DNA of 64,000 nt from Amblyomma americanum (GCF_052857255.1 NC_135498.1:89384257-89448256); one strand, 5' to 3'. Positions 33,128-42,918 are shown, counted from the stretch's first letter. Numbers and translations: made by a program. Notes: generated from the sequence alone by a model not told the origin.

Positions 33128-33379
33128 ATGGAGAGCGCGAAAGAGACGCAACAACGAGAGAATGAAGCGAGGAAGTGACAACGCGCTCAAGAGACACCAG
33201 AAGAACGCGCCGCACGACTCGAGAAGCGTCGAAACGAAGATGCGGCTAGAAGTAACCGTTCCACGTCCCGGAGTGACTCTTCAGCTGCGGAAGAGACCGC
33301 TTTGAGTTCTCGAGAGCATCGTGATGAGACGCTGCGTAGACGAGGTGCCCAGGATACGAAGCTTTCGCAATTCAACTAG
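33128..33379 (+). pseudogene. STPR-repeat protein with one in-frame TGA
   Basis: ATG at 33128, TGA at 33176-33178, then the same frame continues for 66 codons to TAG at 33377. The two parts join across the stop as one STPR unit: QQRENEARK, stop, QRAQETPEERAARLEKRRN. The stop stands where the repeat expects Arg, so CGA to TGA by CpG decay is the simplest cause. A Ser/Glu-rich tail follows. AATAAA is at 33528. The gene skeleton (TATA, ATG, stop, poly(A) signal) is otherwise complete. Confidence 0.55.
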
Positions 33380-33527
33380 GGTTAACCAGAGCTGGACCAC
33401 AGCCAATTTTTTTGTGAGGCTAGCCGACGAAAAATGAAGGCAGGCGTTCGGAACAAACAACGCCATTGTTTTGCGGCAAAACGACGCGAATGGTTGCGAT
33501 GGTGCTGAAGATCCTTTCTTCAGCCAA

Positions 33528-33533
33528 AATAAA
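33528..33533 (+). terminator. poly(A) signal AATAAA
   Basis: AATAAA 149 bp after the STPR pseudogene stop, followed by a GT-containing stretch. Confidence 0.45.
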
Positions 33534-33664
33534 GAGGTGAGCATCTTTAACGAGCCCCGAAATAGGTGGAGTCTTTATTCCTGGACCCCTCTGGTCGAAT
33601 CCGTCAGCTTAGCCTTCCTAACCAAAACCCTTCGGACCTGAAGGTCCGGGCAACCAAGCAGGGC

Positions 33665-33968
33665 CACCCGCCGCAGTGGTTCAGTGGTTAGAGCGTCCGG
33701 CTACTGATTCGGATTACCCGGGTTCAACCCCACATCGGCGGCAGCGTTTCGATTGAGGCGGAACGCAAAAGGCGCCTTTGTGCTGTGCGATGAAAGTGCA
33801 CGTTATATGTCCCCACGTGGTCGAAATTGCTCTTAGACCCCCACTACGGTGCCTGTTTCTAATTTTCTTCTTTCACTCAATCCTTTATTCCTTCCTTTAG
33901 GGCGCGTTTCGGGTGTCCACCGAGATATATGAGACAATTACTGCGTCATTTTCTTTCCTAAAAAAATT
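33665..33968 (+). repeat. SINE-A, full length, diverged
   Basis: CCCGCCGCAGTGGTTCAGTG head, CCGGGTTCAACCCC B box, GTGCTGTGCGATG block, GAGACAATTACTGCG tail motif, and A-rich end. Confidence 0.85.
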
Positions 33969-34743
33969 AGCTGCGGTTTAATTGCTGCTGAACTAGGTTA
34001 GAGGGCGAAGGCTGTGGTGTATCGCTGGTGTGCTCAACAGACGCGGCTTGGCGTCTGTTGTGTGCATTCCGCACACTGTATAGGCGGCGCGCCCACCCTG
34101 CCAGGCTCGCAAGTGGCGGGCCAGTTAATGGTTGGTCGCGATAGGCTGGTGACCCAATAAACGCCGGCGGCCTATAGGTTCAGCGCCGCGCTTCTGCCAC
34201 AGCGTTGCCAATGCCAACACATGCGGTGTGTTTTCGTTGCGACGGCGGGAAGAATGAAACGGAAAGTTCACGAACCTGCCCACTGGCTCAAGCGGAGCCA
34301 CAATCGGTGCCACGTGCAGATAGTATGAATGGTTGAAAGAGATACGAGAGGAAAGATTAAAAGAAAGAACGCGTATCGCAAGAACCGTGTCATCTGAAGC
34401 GACGACGACGGTTTAGAAACATATGCCCCAAGTGACAAAGAGCCCCCGCCACATATACGAGAACCCCCGGGTCTCAGGTCTGTAATTAAGGACACGAAGC
34501 CACCCCGCAGCTCACATCTGTCACTACCGCCACGTAGCTTAAAGCACGTCCGACGTGTCCACTGTCCCAGGGGGCCAGTTACGCCCCTTTCCTTTGGTTT
34601 CGAAGCTCCCGCTCTCTATCGACTTCGGCGGCGGCGGCTGAGTGACGTCATAGCTGTCACATGGTTTCTACTCGATTCTAGGTGAAACTCGGGCACACAG
34701 CGAACAAGATACAAAGGGGAGTAGTAAAGCTTTCCCTTTAAAA
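33969..34743 (+). repeat. unnamed interspersed repeat C, copy 1
   Basis: Collinear with 35310-35870 (shared blocks GACGCGGCTTGGCGTCTGT, GCGCCCACCCTGC, GTGTCCACTG.CCCAGGG, CGGCTTCGGCGG near the 3' part, and a CTTTAAA end). No protein frame recognised. Pieces also occur at 54093-54150 and, reversed, at ~6193. Confidence 0.6.
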
Positions 34744-34753
34744 CCACTTTTCC

Positions 34754-35024
34754 GACCGCGGCGGCTGCGTTTTTATGGAGGAAAAACGCTAAGGCGCCCG
34801 TGTGCTGTGCGATGTCAGTGCACGTTAAAGATCCCCAGGTGGTCGAAATTTTTCCAGAGCCCTCCACTACGGCACCTATCCTTCCTTTTTTTTTCACTCC
34901 CTCCTTTATCCCTTCCCTTACGGAGCGGTTCAGGTGTCCAAAGATATATGAGACAGATACTGCGCCATTTCCTTTCCCCAAAAACCAATTATTATTATTA
35001 TTATTATTATTATTTTTATTATTT
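34754..35024 (+). repeat. SINE-A, head-truncated
   Basis: Begins at GACCGCGGCGGCTGCGTTTT, just after the tRNA head, and runs to an (ATT)n tail. Nearly identical to the copy at 56784, so young. Confidence 0.9.
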
Positions 35025-35309
35025 AATTTCATTTCACCAAGCAGGGCCGCCTGCCTTTCCTCTCAGTAAGCATGGAGTGGCAAGAGAGCAGTGGTGGGTC
35101 TCCCTCACAGGCCTGAAAATTTTCTTTGGCCTGGTCGACGGCAGGGGATGTGCACGCTAGCGTCGATGACAGCGGCAACCTTAGCTTCTAGTGACTAAAT
35201 CGCGTACACGATTGAATGCTCCTATTTCAGGCTGCTGAACTGTGTAATATAACATCTAGAGAAGCCGTGCTCGCTCGGTCGGATCATTGTTGCTGAGTGG
35301 CCCTGGCTA

Positions 35310-35870
35310 AAAAAAAATTTGCTGCTAACAACTACTGAACTTGGTTAAAGAGTGAAAGCTGTGGTGTATCGGGCAAGTAGACGCGGCTTGGCGTCTGTAA
35401 CGTTGAGTGCGTTCCGCGCACTGAATAAGCAGTGCGCCCACCCTGCAACCTTGGCAGATGTCAGTTTAATGGTTGATCGCGAGAGGTTGGTCACCCAATG
35501 AACGCGGCGGCCTATTGCTGCAGAGCCTTATGTCTGGCACAACGTTGTCAGCGCTAATGCATGCACCCCACCTCCACGTAACTCAGAGCGCGATTGAGGC
35601 GTCCACTGACCCAGGGAGCCAGTTAGGCGCCCTTTCATTTCCTTAAAATCATCGGAGAGCCGAACGTTGTCAACGCCGACGTCAATGAACGCAATGAACG
35701 CCGACGACCTATATAAACAGGCGAGTGCTCGGCTTCGGCGGTGGGGGCGGCTGATTTACGTCATACCTCTCACGTGGTTCACGGTTGGTTCAAGGTCGAA
35801 CGCGCGCACAGAGCGATGAACCCACGGAAGGGAATAGCCAAGCACTCGCTTTAAAAAAAATAGCACTTGC
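35310..35870 (+). repeat. unnamed interspersed repeat C, copy 2
   Basis: Shorter, diverged relative of 33969-34743 in the same orientation. Confidence 0.6.
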
Positions 35871-36077
35871 TAGTATGTTTCTCACTTTCGATAGACCCCT
35901 TGAGAGGACATAATATTAGCGCTAAAAACAGGGGCGAAATGAGAAAGAAAACAAAAGCGCTAAAACCCCTAATTGTGCAGTGAAAAAGGAAGTGAAATAA
36001 GGAAGCTGGAAATAAACAGGATACCTTGACCAGTGACTCAAGCTGCAGTAGTAACAGTAGTAAACAAATGGCTTGCG

Positions 36078-36326
36078 GGTCCCGGGTTCGAACCCGACCG
36101 TGGCTGCCTCATTTCGGTGGAGGCGAAGCGCAAAGGCAGCCTTGTGCTGTGCGATATCAGTGCACACGAAAGATCAGTAGGTGGTCGAAATTATTCCTAC
36201 GGTACCACTTTATCTCTTTCTTGTTTTACTCGCATCTTCTTCCCTTCGCTTATGGCGTGGTTCGGGTGCCCACTGATATGCGAGATAATTACTTTGCTAT
36301 TTTCTTTCCTCATAAACCAATCCAAT
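36078..36326 (+). repeat. SINE-A, most of the head missing
   Basis: Begins in the B box (CCCGGGTTCGAACCCG) and continues through GTGCTGTGCGATATCAGTGC to a CATAAACCAATCCAATTTTC end. Diverged. Confidence 0.8.
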
Positions 36327-36603
36327 TTTCTTAGCGCAGAATATTGTACGGAACTAAAAAAATTGGCAGTGGCGTAGCTCGGCTATGCCAGGATCTACCT
36401 AGCGAAAGCTAAGGCATAGCATGGTTATCCCTGGTTAATCTTGATTGCAAGTCCAGGTTAGTCTGGTTGTCTAGCTATTTGTTTTAGCATTAAAGACGAG
36501 AGAGCTGTGGTTGCGGCGCACGCGAGCTCTCCTTTTCAATCTTCCAACATGTTATCAGGCGTGCGACGCAGCTGGCGAAGCGAGCGAAGGCGAGCGCAAC
36601 GAC

Positions 36604-37552
36604 GTTGGATGGATGGATGGAAAAAACGTAAAGTCATCAAATTTGAAATTTTCGTGACCCTTACGCGTTACTAGGTGCCGTGGCCGATCCTCGGTTCAGG
36701 ATTGCCGACTTGACAGCTGCCAGCGTGGCTCGGCGTACGAGAAATCGTTGCGCTTCCTCGTCCTAGCTGGCCAGCAAGTGCTCCCACTGCGTCACACTCG
36801 GATGGCCTATTTTAGGCTCTAAGTCTGCCTTAGAGCAGGTCCATGTGACATGCTCTAGTGTAGGTTTTTCCTTGCACCGCGGACATTCCTCTGCGTATTG
36901 TGTAGAGAAAATATTGTGTTGTTTGAGCAGGTGCGGGTAGGTACCGGTTTTTAGGCAGCGCCAGTCTACCACATACTCTTTGGATAGCCTTTTGAGTGAG
37001 TCTGGGTAGCGCTTCCGCTGACCCCTGTAATGATCGAGTGTCTCCGTACATGGGGGTAACAGGGTCCAAGGTGCCCGCTGTGGAATGTGTTGAGTCTGCT
37101 CGGTTCACGTACCCTGGAGCTAATTCGTCTGCTGCCAAGTTGCCTCTCATCCCATCATGTCCTGGAAATCGTATTATATTATGTTTAGTGTTTATGTGTC
37201 TTCTCTTTGTGTTTAGAACGTGATTGGCGATGCTGTTGATCCTGCCTCTTGTGTAGTTTCTGCATGCTTGTTTAGATTCCGTCAGTATAGTGAGGTTCTG
37301 TTCTGTTGCGTTGTCGTGCGATATTGCCAGAGTAATGGCGGCCTCTTCAGCTGCCTCTATGCTTGAGTATTTAATCGTTGCGCTGGTTATTTCTTTCCCT
37401 CCTTCGTCTGTTACAACGGTGATCGTTTTGCGTTGGTGTCGGTACTTTTCTGATTCCGTGTAGACTACGCCGTGATTGCCGCTGAATTCCCAGCTGTGAG
37501 CTCGGAATCTGGCTTGTCGTATTTCGTGGTGTATATTGGGGTCCATGTACGG
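36604..37552 (-). pseudogene. LINE F3 3' end: decayed RNase H and C-terminus
   Basis: Frame 37546-36830 carries the RNase H of an F3-type LINE with substituted catalytic residues: VVYTESEKY (expected YTDAS, D to E), SSIEAAEEAAI (Glu kept), ILTESKQAC (expected SDS, D to E), FPGHDGMRGNLAADEL. A frameshift near 36940 leads to CLKTGTYPH and a C-x2-C...H-x4-C cluster (CPRCKEKPTLEHVTWTC). The 3' end is a (CCAT)n tract at 36604-36620. The 5' end at 37552 abuts a truncated SINE-A. Confidence 0.75.
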
Positions 37553-37668
37553 ATCCGGAGTTCCCGGGTTCGAACCCGACCGCGGCGGCTGCGTTTTTAT
37601 GGAGGAAAAACGCTAAGGCTCCCGTGTGCTGTGCGATGTCAGTGCACGTTTAAGATCCCCAGGTGGTC
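37553..37668 (+). repeat. SINE-A, left piece (split by LINE insertion)
   Basis: GATCCGGAGTTCCCGGGTTC through GTGCTGTGCGATGTCAGTGC to CCCCAGGTGGTC, where the LINE begins. It resumes at 39474. Confidence 0.88.
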
Positions 37669-39473
37669 TTTCCTTCCGCCCCGCGGCGACCAAGGCCTGT
37701 CTGCAGATGAAGAGGATCACCGCCGCCGTGCACAAGCTCACCGCTCGAGGCCAGGGCATCTCCCAACAAGCCGCGCTGCGGCTATACAATGCCGCAGCTT
37801 TGGGGCCGGTGCTCTATGCGCTGCCGCTCGCCACGGTGCGCAAGCCGTGCTGGAAGAAACTCGAGCTTCAGCACCGCAAGACCCTGCGCGTGTGCCTAGG
37901 CCTGCCCAAAAACTCGCAGTGCGTCGCAACGTTGGCCGAGGCAGGAGCGTGGCCACTTGAGCTCCAAGCAACGCGCAGAGCATTGAATCACATCGACCGG
38001 CTTCACCGCGCACCGGACGGCGGCTCGCTGCTGCAGCGTATGCGCTCGCACCCGCGCTCACGAATGGGCGCGGCGCTGCTCGAGTATGAGCAATTGACCC
38101 AAGGCCCATCCCCCTACGGCTCCTGCGCGCCCTGGCCTGCTGCCTCGGAGGCACAGCAAGAGGTCGTCGGCATTGCGGGAAAGCGGAGCACACCCCTATG
38201 TGCTGTGCAGCAGCTGGCCAGAGCCGTCATACACGAGGAGCTCCAGGACCATTTCCTCGTGTACACCGACGGCTCAGTGGCCCGCGACAGCTGCTCCCTT
38301 GCAGCGGCGGCCACCATCCCCGCCCTGCGACTGCACAGCCAGCAACACGCAGCCTTCCTGGGCTCCTCCTCCACGGCGGAGTTGATGGGGATCCGGCTCG
38401 GGCTGGACCTGCTGCTCACCCTCGGCCTTCCGCCGCCAGGAGTGCTCTGCTGTGCGACTCCCGCGCCGCCTTCAGCCGCCTTCAATATAACGGCCGCGGT
38501 ACCCCACTAGTGCGAGAAACTCGCTCGCGCATCGAGCGCCTCGCGCAGAGAGGTTGTGCTGTGCGTGCACAGTGGGTGCCCGGTCACTGCCGCATCGCCG
38601 GCAACGAAGAACCTGACGACCTCGCGACCACTGCACACCAACTACCTGCCAGCGATCTGTCCGTTGCGCTGGAGGACGTGCGTGCGGCCATCCACGACCA
38701 TCTCCGAAAGCAGCACCCCGATCCACGCATCGCGGGAGGTGAGCGCATCGACAGTGTCACCGGCTGTCGCGCACTTACACGCTAACAACGTGCAATGATC
38801 CTCCGCGCGCGCATTGGCTGCGTGTTGCCCGGGGAACGACGGGTGCGTCACGGAATCGCGACGAGTGATGTGTGTGACGGATGCGGTGCAGTGTAAACAC
38901 TAGAACACCTGCTCCTTCGCTGTGTCGCGTTCGCCGATGCTCGTCGCGATATGCTCGCAGCCTATAGGGCGCAGGGCATACTACCAGACTCCATCAAGAC
39001 GCTATTGTGGCCACAGGGCAGTGCGAGCACTCGTGAGCGAACTTTGGTGAGCCTCTGTGCATTCCTCGAACACACGGGCTTGACGTCCCGTCTGTTCTCC
39101 GTCAGGTAGTTACACGCAGTGGCCGAACGCTCCGCGAGTTCTACCTTGAACGATTAATAATTGGACGCCCCACTCCAGTTGTAACCAACACAATGCTGTG
39201 CGCGTGTGTGATTTAACTCCTATAAAATGAACTAATCACGCGCACAACCTGGACACATTTCTTATTGTGTATATAGTTTGTACATATTACTTCTCCCGCT
39301 ATCCTCTCTTCCGGTCCCCTCACCTCTTTCATTTCATTTCTTCATTCTGCCTGCTGTCCTTTATTTCCGCTGCCCCTGCTCAGGTGCTTCAGTATCGATG
39401 GCAGATGCCGGGGCTCGCAAAAATGTTTTCCTTCTTTTTTACTATTATTTTTAATAAAACCACTACCACCACC
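37669..39473 (+). mobile_element. LINE F1, 5'-truncated insertion with 14-bp target duplication
   Basis: Inserted inside a SINE-A. ATCCCCAGGTGGTC (37655-37668) precedes it and ATCCCCAGGTGATC (39474-39487) follows it, one mismatch. This fixes both ends: 5' truncation in the RT thumb and a 3' end in AATAAAACCACTACCACCACC-type sequence. Closely related to 3479-5735. Confidence 0.93.
37672..39108 (+). pseudogene. F1 LINE RT thumb, RNase H and C-terminus
   Basis: Frame open to ~38440 (RT thumb ITAAVHKLTARGQ; RNase H VYTDGSVARDS, STAELMGIRLG), then a frameshift into ALLCDSRAAFSRL and VPGHCRIAGNEEPDDLA, so the Asp, Glu, Asp and His residues of RNase H are all present across the break. TAA codons at ~38783 and ~38895 replace TCG and GAA of the copy at 3479. 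Ends with TLEHLLLRC and SRLFSVR. Confidence 0.8.
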
Positions 39474-39640
39474 ATCCCCAGGTGATCGAAATTATTCCGG
39501 TGCCCTCCACTACGGCACCTCCTTCTTCCTTTCTTATATCACTCCCTCCCTTATCCCTTCTCTTACGGCACGGTTCAGGTGTCCTACGATATATGAGACA
39601 GATACTGCGCCATTTCCTTTCCCAAAAACCATTTATTATT
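39474..39640 (+). repeat. SINE-A, right piece (split by LINE insertion)
   Basis: Continues exactly from the break at 37668: CCCCAGGTGATCGAAATTAT to CCCAAAAACCATTTATTATT. Confidence 0.9.
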
Positions 39641-39687
39641 TTTATTACTATGTGACTGGGTATAGGTCTTACCCGGAAGTTGTTTCT

Positions 39688-39782
39688 CTTTATCCCTTCC
39701 CTTACGGCGCGGTTCAGGTGTCCAACGATATATGAGACAGATACTGCGCCATTTCCTTTCCCCAAAAACCAATTAATAATAA
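39688..39782 (+). repeat. SINE-A, 3' end fragment
   Basis: TATCCCTTCCCTTACGGCGC to CCCCAAAAACCAATTAATAA; only the last third is present. Confidence 0.85.
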
Positions 39783-40440
39783 CTTCACTAATAATCTCCT
39801 TCTTGTCTTTTTGTGTGCCCAGGGGTAGCCTAAATTTCTTCATTAGGTGTCTTCCCGTTCTGGTTAAAGTCAGTAGATTTGTCTGGTTGCGCTTCTCGTA
39901 GTTCTTCGAAGGTGTTCGATACTCCTAGTGCCATTAGCTTTTCGGTTGGTGTTGACATCGGAATAATAATATTAATAATAATAATAAGGTAAGCGATAAA
40001 GGAGGGAGAAAAAGAAGAAAGGAAGAATTAGAGGTGCCGTAGTGGGGGGCTCCGGAATAATTTCGACCGCCTGGGGATCTTTAACGTGCACTGACACCGC
40101 TCAGCACACGGACTCCTTAGCGTTTGGCCTCCATAAAAACGCAGCCGCCGTATTCGGGTTCGAACCCGGGAACACCGGTGCAGTAGCCGAGCGCCCTAAA
40201 CACTGAGCCACCGCTGCGGGTTGACATTGGAAGTTTGAGCGCCATTTTGTATGCTTTGCGTAGTATGGTGTCGATTTGTAGAGTCTCTTGCTTGTTTAGT
40301 TTTCGCATCACGATTATGGACACAAACATCGTTTTCGCGTCACGTTTATGGGCACAAACAGTGCAACTGAACGAGTCATGAGGAAGAATTCTCCTACGTG
40401 CTTGGAAAAAGAATGACGTCACCTCAGTAACCATTATCAT
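39783..40440 (-). pseudogene. LINE F3 fragment (RT thumb), split by a SINE-A
   Basis: Reading the minus strand across the SINE gives MRKLNKQETLQIDTILRKAY and KMALKLPMST, then TPTEKLMALGVSNTFEELRE and AQ, the thumb/linker seen in other F3 copies (MGVHNTLAELTEAH). The two halves meet at the SINE target site. Confidence 0.65.
39964..40219 (-). repeat. SINE-A with internal deletion, inserted in LINE F3
   Basis: (ATT)n tail directly followed by the GATAAAGGAGGGAG purine tract (the GAGACAGATACTGC part is deleted), then the normal body and head. Flanked by GTTGACATCGGAA (39951-39963) and GTTGACATTGGAA (40220-40232). Confidence 0.88.
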
Positions 40441-40463
40441 CAAACGGAAGTCAACTCTCTATA

Positions 40464-41198
40464 TAGAGAGTTTTAGTTTCACGTGCGTAGAGGCTTCACG
40501 TACGTAGAGCTCTTACGGGTGACCAGTGCGCATGCGCAGAACGCAAAGGGTATGCGCGAGAGTCACGTCCGTACGTGAGATTCGGATTCTTACAAGAGAG
40601 TTTTAGTTTCACGTATGTAGAGGCTTCACGTACGTAGAGCTCTTACGGGTGACCAGCGCGCATGCGCAGAACGCAAAGGGTATGCGCGAATCTCACGTAC
40701 GTACGTGAGATCCGGATTTTTACGTTGCGGTCTCTGCGTTGCTTGCGTACGTAGCGTTGACAAACATGGCGGCGCCCTGCCCGCCGCTTCACAGCGATAA
40801 CAGCTTCGTCGCTAATCCTTCGAGGCGATATCATGTACTAAACTGTTGTATTCGGCGTCAATTTGCCCATTGTTACCCTCGCATAAGGTTTCAAGCGACG
40901 AATAGCTTTTGTTTTTCAGACAGAAGAGCGATTTTTCAGCTGTTAAGCCTGACGAAACAGCGTTGGTCGTCGTCATAGCAACGGTCTCGCTATGAATGGC
41001 TTGGCTTAAAGACTTGTCTTGGATGATTTAGGCTACAACCAGTGTCTGTGTTACTTAGTAGATGGCGCTAGGCGTAACGCGCAGCGTGCTTCGCGTACGT
41101 GTAACTATAAGGGTTTCAAACGACCTACGTGCAGGCTACGTAGACTTCTCACGTTTGCGTGCGTTAACCCTCTACGTAAGTGAAACTAAAACTCTCTA
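40464..41198. mobile_element. CpG-rich TIR element, copy 1 (735 bp)
   Basis: Starts TAGAGAGTTTTAGTTTCACG and ends with the complement (GTGAAACTAAAACTCTCTA). The left end has two ~132-bp tandem head units, each with an NRF1-like palindrome (40527-40538, 40657-40668) and ACGTACGT-rich arms. The body begins near 40730, with AACATGGCGGCGCC at 40763-40776 (YY1-like). Small non-autonomous DNA element; superfamily unknown. Confidence 0.75.
40766..40978 (+). CDS. short frame inside TIR element copy 1 (70 aa)
   Basis: Starts at the ATG of the YY1-like motif: MAAPCPPLHSDNSFVAN... ending LTKQRWSSS-stop. The same 70-codon length is kept in copy 2 with no indel, but about 13 residues differ, so selection on the protein is not evident. 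No known domain. It may be a captured first exon; low confidence as a gene. Confidence 0.25.
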   Translation: MAAPCPPLHSDNSFVANPSRRYHVLNCCIRRQFAHCYPRIRFQATNSFCFSDRRAIFQLLSLTKQRWSSS

Positions 41199-41201
41199 CA
41201 A

Positions 41202-41938
41202 TAGAGAGTTTTAGTTCCACGTACGTAGAGGCTTCACGTACGTAGAGCTCTTACGGGTGACCAGTGCGCATGCGCAGAACGCAAAGGGTATGCGCGAGTC
41301 TCACGTCCGTACGTGAGATTCGGATTCTTACAATAGAGAGTTTTAGTTCCACGTACGTGGAGGCTTCACGTACGTAGAGCTCTTACGGGTGACCAGTGCG
41401 CATGCGCAGAACGCAAAGGGTATGCGCGAGTCCCACGTACGTACGTGGGATTCGGATTTTTACGTTGCGGTCTTTGCGTAGCTTGCGTACGTAGCGTTGA
41501 AAAACATGGCGGCGCCCTGCCCGCCGCTTCACAGCGATAACAGCTTCGTCGCTAATTCCTCGACGCGATATCGTGTTCTAAACTATTGTATTTGCCTTCG
41601 ATTTACCCATTCTTACCCTCGCATAAGGTTTCAAGCGACAAATAGGTTTTGTTTTTCAGGCAGAAGGGCGATTTTTCAGCTGTTAAGCCTGACGAAGCAG
41701 CGTTGGTCGTCGTCATAGCAACGGTCTCGCTATGAATGGCTTGGGTTAAAGACTTGTCTTGGATTATTTAGGCTACAACCAGTGTCTGTGTTTCTTAGTA
41801 GATGGCGCTAGGCGTAACGCGCGGCGTGCTTCGCGTACGTTTTACTATAAGGGTTGCAAGCGACCTGCGTGCAGGCTACGTAGACTTCTCACGTTTGCGT
41901 ACGTGAACCCTCTACGTACGTGAAACTAAAACTGTCTA
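41202..41938. mobile_element. CpG-rich TIR element, copy 2 (737 bp)
   Basis: Direct tandem partner of 40464-41198, separated by 3 bp. Same architecture: two head units (start 41202 and 41334) with TGCGCATGCGCA at 41265-41276 and 41397-41408, the body with AACATGGCGGCGCC at 41503-41516, and terminal complement ending CTGTCTA at 41938. Confidence 0.75.
41506..41718 (+). CDS. short frame inside TIR element copy 2 (70 aa)
   Basis: Counterpart of 40766-40978 with the same start, length and C-terminus (LTKQRWSSS). See that entry for doubts. Confidence 0.25.
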   Translation: MAAPCPPLHSDNSFVANSSTRYRVLNYCICLRFTHSYPRIRFQATNRFCFSGRRAIFQLLSLTKQRWSSS

Positions 41939-42274
41939 CTAACAACTTGTAGTCACCTGTGAAACTCCAAATGGCTCTGGCACTCCAGACCTTTCGGCTG
42001 CTAATGCCTATCTGTTTTCGCTGATAAATTTGTAAATCTGGCAAGCTCAGATATTTCCTTCGTTTCGCAGAAACGCTCGTCTACGCTCAGTTGTGCAAGA
42101 AATGATGCTTGCTCACAGCGAATTCTGTATTGACTCCCTCAAGGCCTCTCCAATGAGCACACTCGATCCCAGCGGCTTGCATTATGCATTGTTACTTCCA
42201 TTAAAGTGGAACTAAAAATTTCGAGAAGTAAAGCAATCGAACGAAATTACGCATACTTTATTATGGTTCAGAAT

Positions 42275-42528
42275 TTTACGCGGCTGGGCCAAAGGGCATT
42301 CTCCGCCTTCGAACCCTACCACGGCGGCCGCGCTTCGATGGAGGCGATACGCTCAGGTGCCCGTGTGCTGTGCGATGTCCCCAGGTGGTCGATATTATTC
42401 CGGAGCCCTCCACTAGGGCACCTCTTATCCTTTATTCTCTCAGTTCCTCCTTTATTATTTCCCTTGCGGCGTGGTTCAGGTGTCCGCCGAGATGTGAGAC
42501 CGATACTGCGCGATTTCCTTACCCCAAG
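42275..42528 (+). repeat. SINE-A, head partly decayed, small internal deletion
   Basis: CCTTCGAACCCTACCACGGC, GTGTGCTGTGCGATGTCCCC (the AGTGCACGTTAAAGAT segment is missing), CCGGAGCCCTCCACTAGGGC, and TGAGACCGATACTGCG. Its end merges with the MITE. Confidence 0.82.
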
Positions 42529-42918
42529 AACCTCGTTGGAGAGGAAGAGGACTAACTAGCTTGCTATTATCAACTAAAATGAAAAAAAGAAAAACAACAG
42601 GATTAATCGCACCAAGGCAACACCCTCTCTATTTTGCTAAGTATTGCGAGGGTGTTGACCAAGGGGCCCCTTCGAACTCATTTTCTATTGATTTTATGGC
42701 GGTAGTTACGATATAATTGGTTAACCAATTATCAACATAATTACCGCCATTTAACAAAGTCAATAGCAAATGAGTTTGAAGGGGCCCCTTGGTCAACACC
42801 CTCGCAATACTTAGCAAAATAGAGAGGGTGTTGCCTTGGTGCGAATATACCTCAGTTCTTTTTTTTCATTTTAGATGATAATAGCGAGCTAGTTAGTCCT
42901 CTTCTTATCCTACGAGGG
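42529..42918. mobile_element. fold-back MITE, ~195-bp arms, TTAA at right end
   Basis: Almost the whole element is one inverted repeat centred on GGTTAACC at 42722/42723: AGAGGACTAACTAGC, GCACCAAGGCAACACCCTCT and GTTGACCAAGGGGCCCCTTC occur on both arms inverted. The right end reads ...TACGAGGG followed by TTAA (42919-42922), as for piggyBac-type elements (CCCT ends, TTAA target). The left end is mutated (AGAACCTCG). No coding. Confidence 0.85.

Noticed and set aside
33176..33178. In-frame TGA as selenocysteine
   Set aside because: The residue expected from the repeat is Arg, and no SECIS-like hairpin is evident downstream; CpG decay explains it.
36026..36377. Overlapping >100-codon frames near 36.0-36.4 kb
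   Set aside because: They are translations of a SINE-A copy; the same peptide (LCDISAHERS..., MRCQCTLKIPRWSK) recurs at every SINE-A.
40739..40978. TIR-element frame as a conserved protein
   Set aside because: The two copies differ mostly at amino-acid-changing positions over 70 codons; kept only as a low-confidence CDS.
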